A DNA stretch of 64,000 bases from Lachnospiraceae bacterium UBA7160 (GCA_002491565.1 DKWE01000050.1:15318-79317); one strand, 5' to 3'; shown: positions 43,630 to 52,454, counted from the stretch's first letter. The notes: a model not told the origin generated them from the sequence alone. Program-made: numbers and translations.

Positions 43630-44580
43630 ATGTTGGATCGGTTTAGGGAGTGGTTATCAGACAATTTGCGGTATCTATTGCTGGGACTGTCGATTGTATT
43701 GCTGCTGGTGATTGCGTTTTTTACGATTCGCCTGATCACGCGGATCGGGTCAGATGAGAAGAAGCCGGAGATGGAGCAGATGACAGAGGACGGGTCGGAA
43801 GCACAGGGCCAGGTATCGAAAACAGAGAATAAGCTGAAGAAGGAGCCGGCAGACTCTCCGCTGCATCAGTTGGTTGAAAAATACTATAAAGCAGCAACGG
43901 AAAAGGATTATGACACGGTTGATACTCTGAATGAGGACGAAAAAGACCGGAAGGAGATTCGCGAGGATAGCGCAATTGAATCGTACAATAACATCATTAC
44001 GTATTCGAAGGCTGGCATGACCGACGGAACCTATGTGGTGTATGTCTACTTTGAAGCGAAGATCGAGGGGATTCAGACGCTGGCGCCGAGGCTGGCTGAG
44101 ATGTATGTGATCTCAGATGCCGAGGGTGGACTAAAGTTTGGCGACCGCACGGGCAGTACAGCTCTGGAAAATTATATGAAAGAGCTTGCGGCAGACGACG
44201 ATGTACAGGCATTGGTCAGCGATGTCAACACGCAGCTGTCCAACGCGATGGCGCAGGATGGGGATCTGAAGACCTACGTAAAGGGAGCGTATAAATCCGG
44301 ACAGGTTACAGATGGAACGGATGAAACAGACGAGACAGACGGAGCTGCAGATGGCAGCGGCGCCGGAGCGCAGACTGGCACGATGAAGGCGAATACGGTG
44401 GTCAATGTGCGTGCGCAGGAGTCTGCCGAGTCGACCCTGTACGGGACACTTCCAGAGGGGATGGAAGTAGAAGTGCTGGAGAATCTGAGCAGCGGCTGGT
44501 CCCGTATCCGGTATACGCAGAGCAATGGCACGGTGATAGAAGGTTATGTTATGACGCAGTACCTCTCGCCGGCAGGATGA
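43630..44580 (+). CDS. Membrane-anchored SH3b-domain protein
   Basis: 316 aa from ATG 43630, with a G-rich ribosome site; a GTG five codons earlier is less likely. One membrane helix at ~16-38 (LLLGLSIVLLLVIAFF) leaves the rest outside. Residues ~75-215 form an alpha/beta domain resembling NTF2-like folds in length and pattern (LVEKYYKAATEKDYDTV). An acidic Thr/Asp linker (TDGTDETDETDGAADG) leads to a bacterial SH3 domain from ~250 (VVNVRAQESAESTLYG, WSRIRY, VMTQYL), which usually binds peptidoglycan. No enzyme domain is present. Probable cell-wall-associated protein of unknown role; ends in a strong hairpin. Confidence 0.75.
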   Translation: MLDRFREWLSDNLRYLLLGLSIVLLLVIAFFTIRLITRIGSDEKKPEMEQMTEDGSEAQGQVSKTENKLKKEPADSPLHQLVEKYYKAATEKDYDTVDTLNEDEKDRKEIREDSAIESYNNIITYSKAGMTDGTYVVYVYFEAKIEGIQTLAPRLAEMYVISDAEGGLKFGDRTGSTALENYMKELAADDDVQALVSDVNTQLSNAMAQDGDLKTYVKGAYKSGQVTDGTDETDETDGAADGSGAGAQTGTMKANTVVNVRAQESAESTLYGTLPEGMEVEVLENLSSGWSRIRYTQSNGTVIEGYVMTQYLSPAG

Positions 44581-44598
44581 ATCATCAGAAAGTAGAAG

Positions 44599-44642
44599 CA
44601 GCTGGAATCATGATACAGATAATCGTGATTCCAGCTGTTTTT
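44599..44642 (+). terminator. Terminator after the SH3-domain gene
   Basis: CAGCTGGAATCATGAT and ATCGTGATTCCAGCTG pair with one mismatch, followed by TTTTTATG. The gene on the other side is convergent, so it may work for both. Confidence 0.8.
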
Positions 44643-44716
44643 ATGTGGTGCTGCTAGAGCGCATTTCATCGGCACAGCCGGAGTGGGCGATTTGCGCATA
44701 CGGGCTGAATTCCGGC

Positions 44717-45559
44717 TTATGCCTCTGTAGCCGCGTAGAATTCCTCCAGCAGAGCGCTGCGCAGGCGTTCCAGAAGCTGTGGAGCCTTGCCGCCGACTGG
44801 TTTGCCGTCAATCTGGTTCGCATGCAGGCAGAACCGGAAGGAGCTGGAAACGAGGACTTCATCTGCTTCAAAGAGCTCCTTCAGGGTAAAGGCAGTCTCA
44901 TCGACTGGGATTTCCAGCTTCTTGCACATCCGAATGATATGTGCGCGCCCGATACCTGGCAGGATCAGATTGTCTGTCGGCGCAGTGCGCAGGACGCCGT
45001 CCTTCAGAATATGGACATTGCTGTGCGCGCACTCTGTGACGCGTCCGCCTGGACGGTAAAATACGGATTCCTGGCAACCGGCCTGCTTTGCCTTTTCCGC
45101 AGCGAGTACGGCAGGGATCAGGTTTAAGGTCTTGATATTGCAATGGAAAAAGCGGGTATCTTCGGTTGTGATCAGCTGCTGTGGTTCCAGACAGTCCGGT
45201 ATGGTGGTCGGGGTCAGCGTGATCCAGAGATTCCCCTGCCCCTCTGTAAATGCGTGCGTTCTTGGGCCGGTGCCGCGTGTCACCTGGACATATACAAACA
45301 GGTCGCCGTCCTCCATTTTCCGGATCAGCTGGTTCAGAAGCTTCGCAAGCTCCGTCTTTGTGATGGGCATCGGAATATGTAACAGTCCTGCGTTGTTAAA
45401 CAAGCGGTCAAGGTGTTCTTCTGTAGCGAACATATGATAATTATGACACGGCCATGCGTCATAGACCCCGTCCCCGAACCAGCTGACCCGGTCATTCATC
45501 GGAATCATCATAGCTTCGATTTCATCGTATTTGCCATTGTAGTATCCAAGTGTTTTCAT
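44717..45559 (-). CDS. dat: D-amino acid aminotransferase (class IV)
   Basis: 280 aa from the ATG at 45557-45559, with GGGAGG six bases upstream; the frame is open ten codons further without such a site. The PLP lysine is Lys143 in CNIKTLNLIPA, close to Lys145 of Bacillus D-alanine transaminase. RVSWFGDGVYDA near residue 24 and VTECAHSNVHIL near 180 are class IV landmarks. It interconverts D-alanine or D-glutamate with their keto acids, feeding peptidoglycan precursors. Branched-chain aminotransferases are related, but the length and GDGVYD pattern favour the D-amino acid group. Its leader carries a terminator-like hairpin. Confidence 0.85.
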   Translation of the reverse strand: MKTLGYYNGKYDEIEAMMIPMNDRVSWFGDGVYDAWPCHNYHMFATEEHLDRLFNNAGLLHIPMPITKTELAKLLNQLIRKMEDGDLFVYVQVTRGTGPRTHAFTEGQGNLWITLTPTTIPDCLEPQQLITTEDTRFFHCNIKTLNLIPAVLAAEKAKQAGCQESVFYRPGGRVTECAHSNVHILKDGVLRTAPTDNLILPGIGRAHIIRMCKKLEIPVDETAFTLKELFEADEVLVSSSFRFCLHANQIDGKPVGGKAPQLLERLRSALLEEFYAATEA

Positions 45560-45604
45560 TTGAATTCCTCCCTTGCCCTTTCGGGTCATCGATAGCCTTT
45601 AACA

Positions 45605-45639
45605 AAAACGACGAAAGAGGCCGGCCCTTTCGTCGTTTT
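45605..45639 (-). promoter_or_regulatory. Terminator-like hairpin at the 5' end of the dat transcript
   Basis: AAAACGACGAAAG (45605-45617) and CTTTCGTCGTTTT (45627-45639) are perfect 13-base complements around a GGCCGGCC-containing loop. On the minus strand the stem is followed by TTTTTG. It lies between two divergent genes, where no upstream gene needs a terminator, and the dat promoter starts transcription at about 45639, the first base of the stem. It may be an attenuator or a 5' stabilising hairpin. Confidence 0.6.
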
Positions 45640-45645
45640 GTCCTG

Positions 45646-45674
45646 ATTATAGCTCGGCCCTCTGGCAAAGTCAA
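45646..45674 (-). promoter_or_regulatory. Promoter of dat
   Basis: Minus strand TTGACT (45669-45674) and perfect TATAAT (45646-45651) with a 17-base spacer. Confidence 0.75.
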
Positions 45675-45729
45675 CTACTGACTGTTAAAATTTTGCCGCC
45701 CGGACGGAAAAAGCGTTACAGTTTCGTCC

Positions 45730-45758
45730 TTGTGCATTTTTCCGGGTTGTGGTAAGAT
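45730..45758 (+). promoter_or_regulatory. Promoter of the pseudouridine synthase gene
   Basis: TTGTGC (45730-45735) and TAAGAT (45753-45758), 17-base spacer, start about 30 bases before the ATG. Confidence 0.5.
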
Positions 45759-45794
45759 AAACGGGATGCGCGGGAATGGGAGGGCAGAGGACAG

Positions 45795-46544
45795 ATGGCA
45801 GAGACGATACAGCAGGATGGGGCAGCCGGCGAGGTCCGGCTGAATAAATATATCAGTGCTTCCGGGCTGTGCTCGCGGCGGGAGGCAGATCAGCTGATTA
45901 TAGCCGGAAGAGTACAGGTAGACGGGGCAGCTGCGACGCTTGGAACGCGGGTGCGCAGGGGACAGAATGTGACCGTGGATGGCAGGAGCATAGAAAAGGA
46001 ACCAGAGCTGATTCTGCTCGCGGCAAATAAGCCGCGCGGAGTTGTGTGTACGACAGACCAGCGCTGGGGAGATACAACAATATATGACATCCTGAAGTAT
46101 CCAAAACGTGTCTTTTCTGTTGGCCGGCTGGACAAGGACTCGGAGGGGCTGCTGCTTTTGACGAATGACGGAGATCTCATGGACCGGATTATGCGGGCGA
46201 GGAATTACCATGAAAAGGAATATGTCGTCACCGTGAACCGGAAAGTGACGCAAGAGTTTTTGCGGCGGATGCAGGACGGGATTTATCTGGAGGAGCTGGA
46301 TGTCACGACGAGGCGCTGCAGGGCATGGCAGACCGGGGAGCGGGAGTTCCATCTCGTTCTGACGCAGGGGCTGAACCGCCAGATCCGGCGGATGTGCGCG
46401 GCGTGCGGATACCGGGTTGAACAGCTGGTGCGCGTGCGGATCATGAATGTACTGCTCGGGGATCTTGCACCGGGGGAGTACCGGAGCGTGGAGGGTGCGG
46501 AGTACCAGAAGCTCACGGCCCTGCTTGCAAACTCACAGAAATAA
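45795..46544 (+). CDS. RsuA/RluB/RluF-type rRNA pseudouridine synthase
   Basis: 249 aa. An N-terminal S4 RNA-binding domain (VRLNKYISASGLCSRREADQLI) is followed by the RsuA-type catalytic domain with NKPRGVVCTTDQRWGDTTI and the active-site aspartate in VGRLDKDSEGLLLLTNDG. LTQGLNRQIRRMCAACGY is the motif shared by RluB, RluE and RluF, favouring 23S over 16S rRNA as substrate. It isomerises uridine in rRNA. The ligA gene follows 54 bases later, so the two may be co-transcribed. Confidence 0.9.
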   Translation: MAETIQQDGAAGEVRLNKYISASGLCSRREADQLIIAGRVQVDGAAATLGTRVRRGQNVTVDGRSIEKEPELILLAANKPRGVVCTTDQRWGDTTIYDILKYPKRVFSVGRLDKDSEGLLLLTNDGDLMDRIMRARNYHEKEYVVTVNRKVTQEFLRRMQDGIYLEELDVTTRRCRAWQTGEREFHLVLTQGLNRQIRRMCAACGYRVEQLVRVRIMNVLLGDLAPGEYRSVEGAEYQKLTALLANSQK

Positions 46545-46598
46545 ATCTGTGTAGTACGCAGAATACGAAGTATAAAACAGGAAGGGAGCTGAAAGAAC

Positions 46599-48578
46599 AT
46601 GGAAGATGCAATCGCGCGTATGCGGGAATTGACCGGCCGGTTGCGGGAGGCGTCCAGGGCATATTATCAGAACGACACAGAACTCATGAGCAATCTGGAG
46701 TATGACCGGCTGTATGATGAGCTGGAGAAGCTGGAGCGAGAGACCGGTACCGTGCTGGCGGGCAGCCCGACCGTGACAGTGGGCTACGCGGCCTTAGAGC
46801 AGCTCCCGAAAGAGCGGCATGAGGAGCCGATGCTGTCGCTGGATAAGACGAAGGAAGTCGCGGCGCTGGCAGAATTCGCGGGGGATCATGAGGTATTGAT
46901 TTCCTGGAAGCTGGATGGACTGACGGTGGTCCTGACGTACCAGGGCGGGGAACTTGTCAAGGCGGTGACGCGCGGAAACGGCGAGGTTGGCGAGGTCATC
47001 ACAAATAATGCAAGGGTATTCCAGAACATTCCACTGCACATTTCATACCAGGGCGAACTGATTCTGCGCGGCGAGGCGGTCATCACGTATTCAGAATTTG
47101 AAAAGATCAATGAGGAGATCGGGGACGCGGAAGCACGGTACAAGAATCCGCGGAACCTCTGCAGCGGTTCCGTGCGCCAGTTAAATAATGAAATTACCGC
47201 GAAGCGCCATGTGCGGTTCTACGCATTTGCGCTGGTGCGGGCGGACGGTGTGGATTTTGAAAACAGACGGAGCAGCCAATTCGAATGGCTGCATTCCATG
47301 GGGTTTGAGACGGTCGAGTACCGCAGGACGCACGCGGACGGGGTGGCGGATACAGTAGCGTGGTTCGAGGAGAAAATTCAGCACTATGATGTCCCGTCCG
47401 ACGGCCTGGTCGTGACGTATAATGATATTGCGTACGGGCGTTCTCTGGGCAGAACGGCGAAATTTCCGCGTGATTCCATCGCGTTTAAGTGGCAGGATGA
47501 GACGTGCGAGACGACGCTGCGGGAAATCGAGTGGAGCCCGTCCCGGACCGGCCTGATCAATCCGGTCGCCATTTTTGACCCGGTGGAGCTGGAGGGGACG
47601 ACGGTGAGCCGCGCGAGTGTCCACAACCTGAGCATTATGAAAGCGCTGCGGCTTGGCATCGGCGATACGGTCACAGTCTATAAGGCAAATATGATCATTC
47701 CACAGATCGCGGAGAATCTGACGGGCAGCGGAGCGGTAGAGATTCCGGAGATTTGTCCGGCCTGCGGCGGTCCGACTACGGTGAAGCAGATCAATGATGT
47801 TGAGACACTCTGCTGCACGAACCCGCGCTGCAGCGCAAAACGGATCAAATCATTTGCGCTGTTCGTCAGCCGGGATGCGATGAATATCGAGGGCATGTCG
47901 GAGGCGACTCTGGAAAAATTTATCGCGCGCGGCTATCTCCATACCTTTGCGGATCTGTTTCATCTGGAGCAGCACCGGGAGGAGATTGTGCAGATGGAGG
48001 GCTTTGGGGAGAAGTCGTATGCGAACCTGATGCAGAGCATCGGGAAGGCGCGGACGACGACGCTGCCGAGGCTGGTCTACGCGCTCGGCATCCCGAATAT
48101 CGGGGTGGCGAATGCGAAGCTGCTCTGCCGGTTCTTTGACTATGAGCTGGAGCGTCTGCGCACAGCGGGGGAAGAGGAGCTGGCTTCCATCGAGGGGCTT
48201 GGAGGGGTCATTGCCGCTTCTGTCGCAGGGTATTTTGCGGACGAGGAGAATGCGGAAGCGCTGGATACGCTTCTTTGCGAGCTTACACTGGAAAAGCCGG
48301 AAGAGCAGGAGGGCGGCAGCACACTTAGCGGCAAGACCTTTGTGATCACAGGAAGTGTGGAGCAGTTTGCGAACCGGAGTGAGCTGAAAGCGTTTATCGA
48401 GGCACATGGCGGAAAGGTGACAGGCTCCGTGACAAAGAAAACGGATTATCTGATTAACAACGATACCACGTCAAATTCGTCAAAGAATAAAAAGGCGCGG
48501 GAGCTTGCGATTCCGGTGCTGTCGGAAGCGGATTTTCTAAAGCTGGTGGAAGAAAGGGAGGATGCGTATGCCGATTAA
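46599..48578 (+). CDS. ligA: NAD-dependent DNA ligase
   Basis: 659 aa. The nucleotide-accepting lysine is Lys104 in SWKLDGLTVVL, preceded by the NAD-binding Ia segment (SNLEYDRLYDELEKLE). OB fold, a four-cysteine zinc finger (CPACGGP, CCTNPRC) near 387-410, helix-hairpin-helix repeats and a C-terminal BRCT domain (LSGKTFVITGSVEQF) follow in the usual order. It seals nicks in replication and repair. KLDG, with Leu at position 2, is a common clostridial variant of the KxDG motif. Its last codons overlap metA by 11 bases. Confidence 0.95.
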   Translation: MEDAIARMRELTGRLREASRAYYQNDTELMSNLEYDRLYDELEKLERETGTVLAGSPTVTVGYAALEQLPKERHEEPMLSLDKTKEVAALAEFAGDHEVLISWKLDGLTVVLTYQGGELVKAVTRGNGEVGEVITNNARVFQNIPLHISYQGELILRGEAVITYSEFEKINEEIGDAEARYKNPRNLCSGSVRQLNNEITAKRHVRFYAFALVRADGVDFENRRSSQFEWLHSMGFETVEYRRTHADGVADTVAWFEEKIQHYDVPSDGLVVTYNDIAYGRSLGRTAKFPRDSIAFKWQDETCETTLREIEWSPSRTGLINPVAIFDPVELEGTTVSRASVHNLSIMKALRLGIGDTVTVYKANMIIPQIAENLTGSGAVEIPEICPACGGPTTVKQINDVETLCCTNPRCSAKRIKSFALFVSRDAMNIEGMSEATLEKFIARGYLHTFADLFHLEQHREEIVQMEGFGEKSYANLMQSIGKARTTTLPRLVYALGIPNIGVANAKLLCRFFDYELERLRTAGEEELASIEGLGGVIAASVAGYFADEENAEALDTLLCELTLEKPEEQEGGSTLSGKTFVITGSVEQFANRSELKAFIEAHGGKVTGSVTKKTDYLINNDTTSNSSKNKKARELAIPVLSEADFLKLVEEREDAYAD

Positions 48579-49500
48579 AATTGAGAGCGGTCTTCCGGCA
48601 AGAGAGATCCTGGAGCGGGAGAATATTTTTGTGATGGACGAAAACCGGGCGGTGCATCAGGACATCCGTCCCATCCAGATTGCGATCCTGAATCTGATGC
48701 CGCTGAAGGAGGATACAGAGCTGCAGCTGTTGCGGTCGCTGTCTAACACGCCGCTGCAGGTGGATGTGACCTTTGTCCGGGCAACCTCGCATGAGGCGAA
48801 AAATACCTCTACGAGTCATCTGAATAAATTCTATGTGGGCTTTGATGAGATCAGGGACCGGCGGTTTGACGGGATGATTATCACAGGGGCACCGGTGGAG
48901 CTGATGGAGTTCGAGGAGGTCGACTACTGGGAGGAGCTGACACAGATCATTGCGTGGACGGAGCACAGTGTGACTTCGACGATTTATCTGTGCTGGGCCG
49001 CGCAGGCCGGGCTGTATTATCATTATGGATTGCAAAAAAGGCTGCTGGACCACAAGATGTTCGGACTGTTCTGGCACCGCGTGCTGAACCGCAAGGTGCC
49101 GCTGGTGCGTGGTTTCGATGATGTGTTTCTCGCACCGCATTCCCGCCACACGGACGTTCCGATTGAAGAAATCCGCAAGGTAAAGGAGCTGACAATCCTC
49201 GCGGAGTCGGATGAAGCAGGGCTGTTCCTCGCGATGGCGGATAACGGACGGAAAATTTTTGTCATGGGACATCCGGAGTATGACCGTGTGACGCTCGATG
49301 CAGAGTACCGGCGCGACCTGTCCCGTAACCTTCCGATCCAGATTCCGAAGAATTATTACCGGGAGGATGACCCGGCGAATAAGCCGCTTCTGCTGTGGCG
49401 CGCGCATGCGAATAATTTGTATACAAACTGGCTGAACTACTACGTGTATCAGGCAACTCCGTATGATCTGATGGGAACGCCGGATTTTCGCAGTATGTAA
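48568..49500 (+). CDS. metAA: Homoserine O-acyltransferase, predicted O-acetyltransferase
   Basis: 310 aa from ATG 48568, six bases after GGGAGG; the ATG at 48562 is too close to that site. The catalytic Cys142 is in IYLCWAAQ, and the triad His and Glu are in MGHPEYDR. Residue 111 is Glu (GAPVEL). In studied MetA enzymes Glu111 favours acetyl-CoA and Gly111 (as in E. coli) favours succinyl-CoA, so acetylation is predicted. It activates homoserine for methionine synthesis. It overlaps ligA by 11 bases, an unusual pairing, and precedes a methionine importer. Confidence 0.93.
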   Translation: MPIKIESGLPAREILERENIFVMDENRAVHQDIRPIQIAILNLMPLKEDTELQLLRSLSNTPLQVDVTFVRATSHEAKNTSTSHLNKFYVGFDEIRDRRFDGMIITGAPVELMEFEEVDYWEELTQIIAWTEHSVTSTIYLCWAAQAGLYYHYGLQKRLLDHKMFGLFWHRVLNRKVPLVRGFDDVFLAPHSRHTDVPIEEIRKVKELTILAESDEAGLFLAMADNGRKIFVMGHPEYDRVTLDAEYRRDLSRNLPIQIPKNYYREDDPANKPLLLWRAHANNLYTNWLNYYVYQATPYDLMGTPDFRSM

Positions 49501-49620
49501 GGGATTATGAAATTGGACTCCGGATTTCTCATAAGGTTTTTGGGGGCTGTTCTACGCGGCTATAAGTATAACCTATAACGAATCATTCTGAATTCCAATA
49601 AGTCGTTTCCTGTAAAAGAA

Positions 49621-49649
49621 TTGACTTTTCCGGGCGGGCGTGTTACATT
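49621..49649 (+). promoter_or_regulatory. Promoter of the metQNI operon
   Basis: TTGACT (49621-49626) and TACATT (49644-49649), 17-base spacer, leaving a leader of about 125 nt before metQ. The leader has short GC-rich complements but no S-box, SAM-II or T-box pattern that I recognise. Upstream, an AT-rich weak hairpin with TTTTT at 49505-49541 may end the ligA-metA transcript. Confidence 0.6.
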
Positions 49650-49781
49650 CATACCTGTCCGGGACAATACAGCAGAAACCTGACGGCTGACAATCTGCGG
49701 CAGTAGGGAAAGTGTCTCTATCCGGTTGCAGGAGGCGGAATATCCCGGATCAGAACGAAGAAAAAGAGGAGGATCTCGATT

Positions 49782-50639
49782 ATGAAAAAGATTTTAGGAA
49801 TTGGTTTGTCACTGGCACTCACAGCATCTGCATTTACCGTAACGGCATTTGCGGAGGAGGATAAGACGATCACAGTTGCAGCTTCCGCGACTCCGCATGC
49901 GGAGATTCTGGAGGAGGCGAAGCCGGTTCTGGAGGAGCAGGGCTGGACACTGGAGGTAACTGTGTTTGACGACTATATTATGCCGAACAATGTTGTCGAG
50001 AGTGGAGAGTTTGACGCGAACTACTTCCAGCATATTCCGTATCTGGATGATTTCAATGCAGAGCATGGGACACACCTTATCAATGCAGGAGGCATCCACT
50101 ATGAGCCGTTTGGCATTTATCCAGGTACGAAGGCGACGCTTGAGGAGATCGCGGAAGGCGATGTGATCGCAGTTCCGAACGATACGACGAACGAGGCGCG
50201 GGCGCTGCTTTTGCTGGAGGCAAATGGCGTGATTACGCTGAAGGAAGGCGCAGGGCTGACCGCGACAGTGAAGGATATCGAAGAGAATCCGCACAATGTC
50301 GAGATTCAGGAGCTTGAGGCTGCACAGGTGCCGCGTGTGAAGGATGAGGTTGCTTATATGGTTCTGAACGGCAACTATGCGCTGCAGGCAGGCTTTTCGG
50401 TAGGAAAGGATTCCATCGCATATGAGACGTCTGATTCCGAGGCGGCAAAGACCTATGTGAATGTAGTAGCGGTTCTGGAGGGCAATGAGGGGAGCGAGAA
50501 GATTCAGGCGCTCGTCGATGTCCTGAAGTCAGAAGAAATTCAGAACTTCATCAATGAGAAGTATGACGGAGCAGTGATTCCGTTTGTGGAAGCAGCTGAG
50601 GGAGAGACAGAGGCAGCTACGGAGGATGTGACCGAGTAA
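49782..50639 (+). CDS. metQ: MetQ/NlpA-family methionine-binding protein
   Basis: 285 aa. The mature domain starts TITVAASATPHAEILEEAKP and has the NlpA family blocks YIMPNNVVESGEFDANYFQH and VIAVPNDTTNEARALLLLE. It captures methionine for the MetNI transporter encoded just downstream. Unusually, the signal peptide (LSLALTASAFTVTAFAEE) has no cysteine lipobox; it ends in an A-x-A site for signal peptidase I, so the protein may not be lipid-anchored. The tail is Glu/Ala/Thr-rich (EGETEAATEDVTE). GAGGAGGATC precedes the ATG. Confidence 0.88.
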   Translation: MKKILGIGLSLALTASAFTVTAFAEEDKTITVAASATPHAEILEEAKPVLEEQGWTLEVTVFDDYIMPNNVVESGEFDANYFQHIPYLDDFNAEHGTHLINAGGIHYEPFGIYPGTKATLEEIAEGDVIAVPNDTTNEARALLLLEANGVITLKEGAGLTATVKDIEENPHNVEIQELEAAQVPRVKDEVAYMVLNGNYALQAGFSVGKDSIAYETSDSEAAKTYVNVVAVLEGNEGSEKIQALVDVLKSEEIQNFINEKYDGAVIPFVEAAEGETEAATEDVTE

Positions 50640-50666
50640 GACAGCGAAAATACAGAACAGAACTAG

Positions 50667-50702
50667 GGAACTGGCAGGAAGCCCAAGGGCATTGCCAGTT
50701 CC
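50667..50702 (+). terminator. Hairpin between metQ and metN
   Basis: GGAACTGGCA (50667-50676) pairs perfectly with TGCCAGTTCC (50693-50702), with a further GCCC/GGGC inside. The weak TTCTTG tail suggests partial termination or protection of metQ mRNA so that the binding protein is made in excess, a common arrangement in importer operons. Confidence 0.55.
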
Positions 50703-50736
50703 TTCTTGAGCGTTCGGGAAAACAGGAGAAGCAGGG

Positions 50737-51747
50737 ATGGATCCAATTATTCAGGTAAAGCATTTGTGTAAGACCTTTCAGGTCAAAGGCAGCCAGGTCG
50801 ATGCAGCGAAAGATATCAGCTTTGACATCGAGCGGGGAGATATTTTTGGCATCATCGGTTTGTCAGGCGCAGGGAAAAGCACCCTGGTGCGCTGCCTCAA
50901 CCTGCTGGAGATGCCTACCTCGGGAGAGGTAATTGTAGACGGGAAAAGCCTGACGGAGCTTTCAGATGCGGAGCTGCGGTTCGTGCGGCGGGATATCGGC
51001 ATGATTTTCCAGCATTTCAATCTGCTGATGCAGAAAAGTGTGCTGGACAATGTGTGTTTTCCGCTGAAAATCGCAGGCGTCAAAAAGCAGGAGGCAAGAG
51101 AGCGGGCGATGGAGCTGCTCCGGACAGTGGGGCTGGAGGACAAGGCGGGGGCATATCCGGCACAGCTGTCCGGAGGACAGAAGCAGAGGGTCGCGATTGC
51201 GCGTGTGCTTGCGAGCAATCCGAAGATTCTGCTCTGTGATGAGGCGACGAGCGCCCTGGATCCGCAGACAACGAAATCAATCCTCGGACTTCTCAGGACC
51301 ATCAATGAAACGTATGGAATTACGATTGTCGTGATTACGCATGAGATGGCAGTGGTGCAGGAGATCTGCCATCATGTCGCGGTTCTGGATGAAGGCGTGC
51401 TCGCGGAGTCCGGAACGGTGCAGGATCTGTTCCGCGCGCCAAAGACAGAGGCAGCGCGCAGGCTCATCCTGACCGGCACGGAGCAGCTGAGCCGGATGCG
51501 GGGCGGTACAGCTGTGCGTGTGACCTTCTCCGGTCAGTCTTCGTTTGAGCCGATGATCGCGAATCTGATTCTGGAGTATAAGATGCCGGTCAATATTTTG
51601 TTTGCAGATACGAAAAATATCAACGGAAGTGCAGAAGGAGAAATGATTCTGCAGCTTCCGGATGTAAAGGATACGGCGGAGCGCATGATCCAGGATCTGC
51701 GCGCAAAGAGACTGGGAGTGGAGGTGCTGGAACACTATGTTGGATAA
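50737..51747 (+). CDS. metN: Methionine ABC transporter ATP-binding protein
   Basis: 336 aa. Walker A GLSGAGKST near residue 40, Q loop MIFQHFNLL, signature LSGGQKQRVAIARVLA near 140, Walker B ILLCDEATSALDPQT near 162 and switch histidine VVITHEM. From ~260 the C-terminal NIL domain (SFEPMIANLILEYKMPVNILFADTKNI) senses methionine and inhibits transport in characterised homologues. It energises uptake of L- or D-methionine with MetI and MetQ. Overlaps metI by 11 bases. Confidence 0.95.
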   Translation: MDPIIQVKHLCKTFQVKGSQVDAAKDISFDIERGDIFGIIGLSGAGKSTLVRCLNLLEMPTSGEVIVDGKSLTELSDAELRFVRRDIGMIFQHFNLLMQKSVLDNVCFPLKIAGVKKQEARERAMELLRTVGLEDKAGAYPAQLSGGQKQRVAIARVLASNPKILLCDEATSALDPQTTKSILGLLRTINETYGITIVVITHEMAVVQEICHHVAVLDEGVLAESGTVQDLFRAPKTEAARRLILTGTEQLSRMRGGTAVRVTFSGQSSFEPMIANLILEYKMPVNILFADTKNINGSAEGEMILQLPDVKDTAERMIQDLRAKRLGVEVLEHYVG

Positions 51748-52423
51748 GGATATGATTTGGATGCTGGTGGAGGGCACCAGAGATACCCTGTATATGACGT
51801 TGATGGCAACCCTGTTCGGTTATCTGTTCGGACTTCCGATGGGGATCACACTGATGGTGACTGCCAAGGAGGGCATCCAGCCGACCTCGCGTGTAAAGCA
51901 GAAGGTCTACGCGATCATTTATAAGGTGCTGGACGTTATTGTCAATATTGCGCGGAGTATTCCGTTTCTGATTTTAATGATTCTCGTGATTCCAGTTACT
52001 AAGGCGATTGTCGGAAAGAGCTATGGATCGGCAGCAACCATTGTCCCGCTGACGATTGCAGCGGCACCGTTCATTGCGCGTATGGTTGAGTCTTCGCTGC
52101 AGGAGGTGGACCGGGGTGTGATTGAGGCAGCGCAGTCGATGGGCGCCGGGCTTTGGAGAATTATCTGGAGCGTGCTTCTCGTGGAGGCGCGGACCTCGCT
52201 TCTGATCGGTGTGACGATCGCGCTCGGTACGATTCTTGGCTATTCCGCAATGGCCGGAGCGGTGGGCGGCGGCGGCCTTGGTGATATCGCGATCCGGTAT
52301 GGCTATTATCGGTATCAGACGGACGTGATGCTTGTGACGATTGTGGTGCTGGTCGTGCTCGTTCAGATTCTGCAGAGCATCGGGATGATGCTGTCTAGAA
52401 AGCTGGACAGGAGAAGAGCTTAG
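51737..52423 (+). CDS. metI: Methionine ABC transporter permease
   Basis: 228 aa with five membrane helices. The coupling loop EAAQSMGAGLWRIIWSVLLVEA around residue 132 is the EAA motif, and the GAVGGGGLGDIAIRYGYYRY block is the MetI hallmark. The start lies inside the end of metN, so translation is coupled. Last gene of the importer operon; a strong terminator follows after a short repeat-bearing stretch. Confidence 0.95.
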   Translation: MLDKDMIWMLVEGTRDTLYMTLMATLFGYLFGLPMGITLMVTAKEGIQPTSRVKQKVYAIIYKVLDVIVNIARSIPFLILMILVIPVTKAIVGKSYGSAATIVPLTIAAAPFIARMVESSLQEVDRGVIEAAQSMGAGLWRIIWSVLLVEARTSLLIGVTIALGTILGYSAMAGAVGGGGLGDIAIRYGYYRYQTDVMLVTIVVLVVLVQILQSIGMMLSRKLDRRRA

Positions 52424-52427
52424 CAGG

Positions 52428-52454
52428 CACAGACCAGCCGCTTCGCGTCTGCCG
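52428..52454. repeat. Short intergenic repeat, copy 1
   Basis: A ~26-base sequence beginning ACAGACCAGCCGCTTCG recurs almost unchanged near 62144 (two differences). CAGAC and GTCTG at its ends can pair as a small hairpin. It lies directly after the metI stop. Confidence 0.5.

Noticed and set aside
49650..49781. SAM riboswitch or T-box before metQ
   Set aside because: The leader lacks the S-box core and the T-box AGGGTGG-type sequence; only short GC-rich complements are present.
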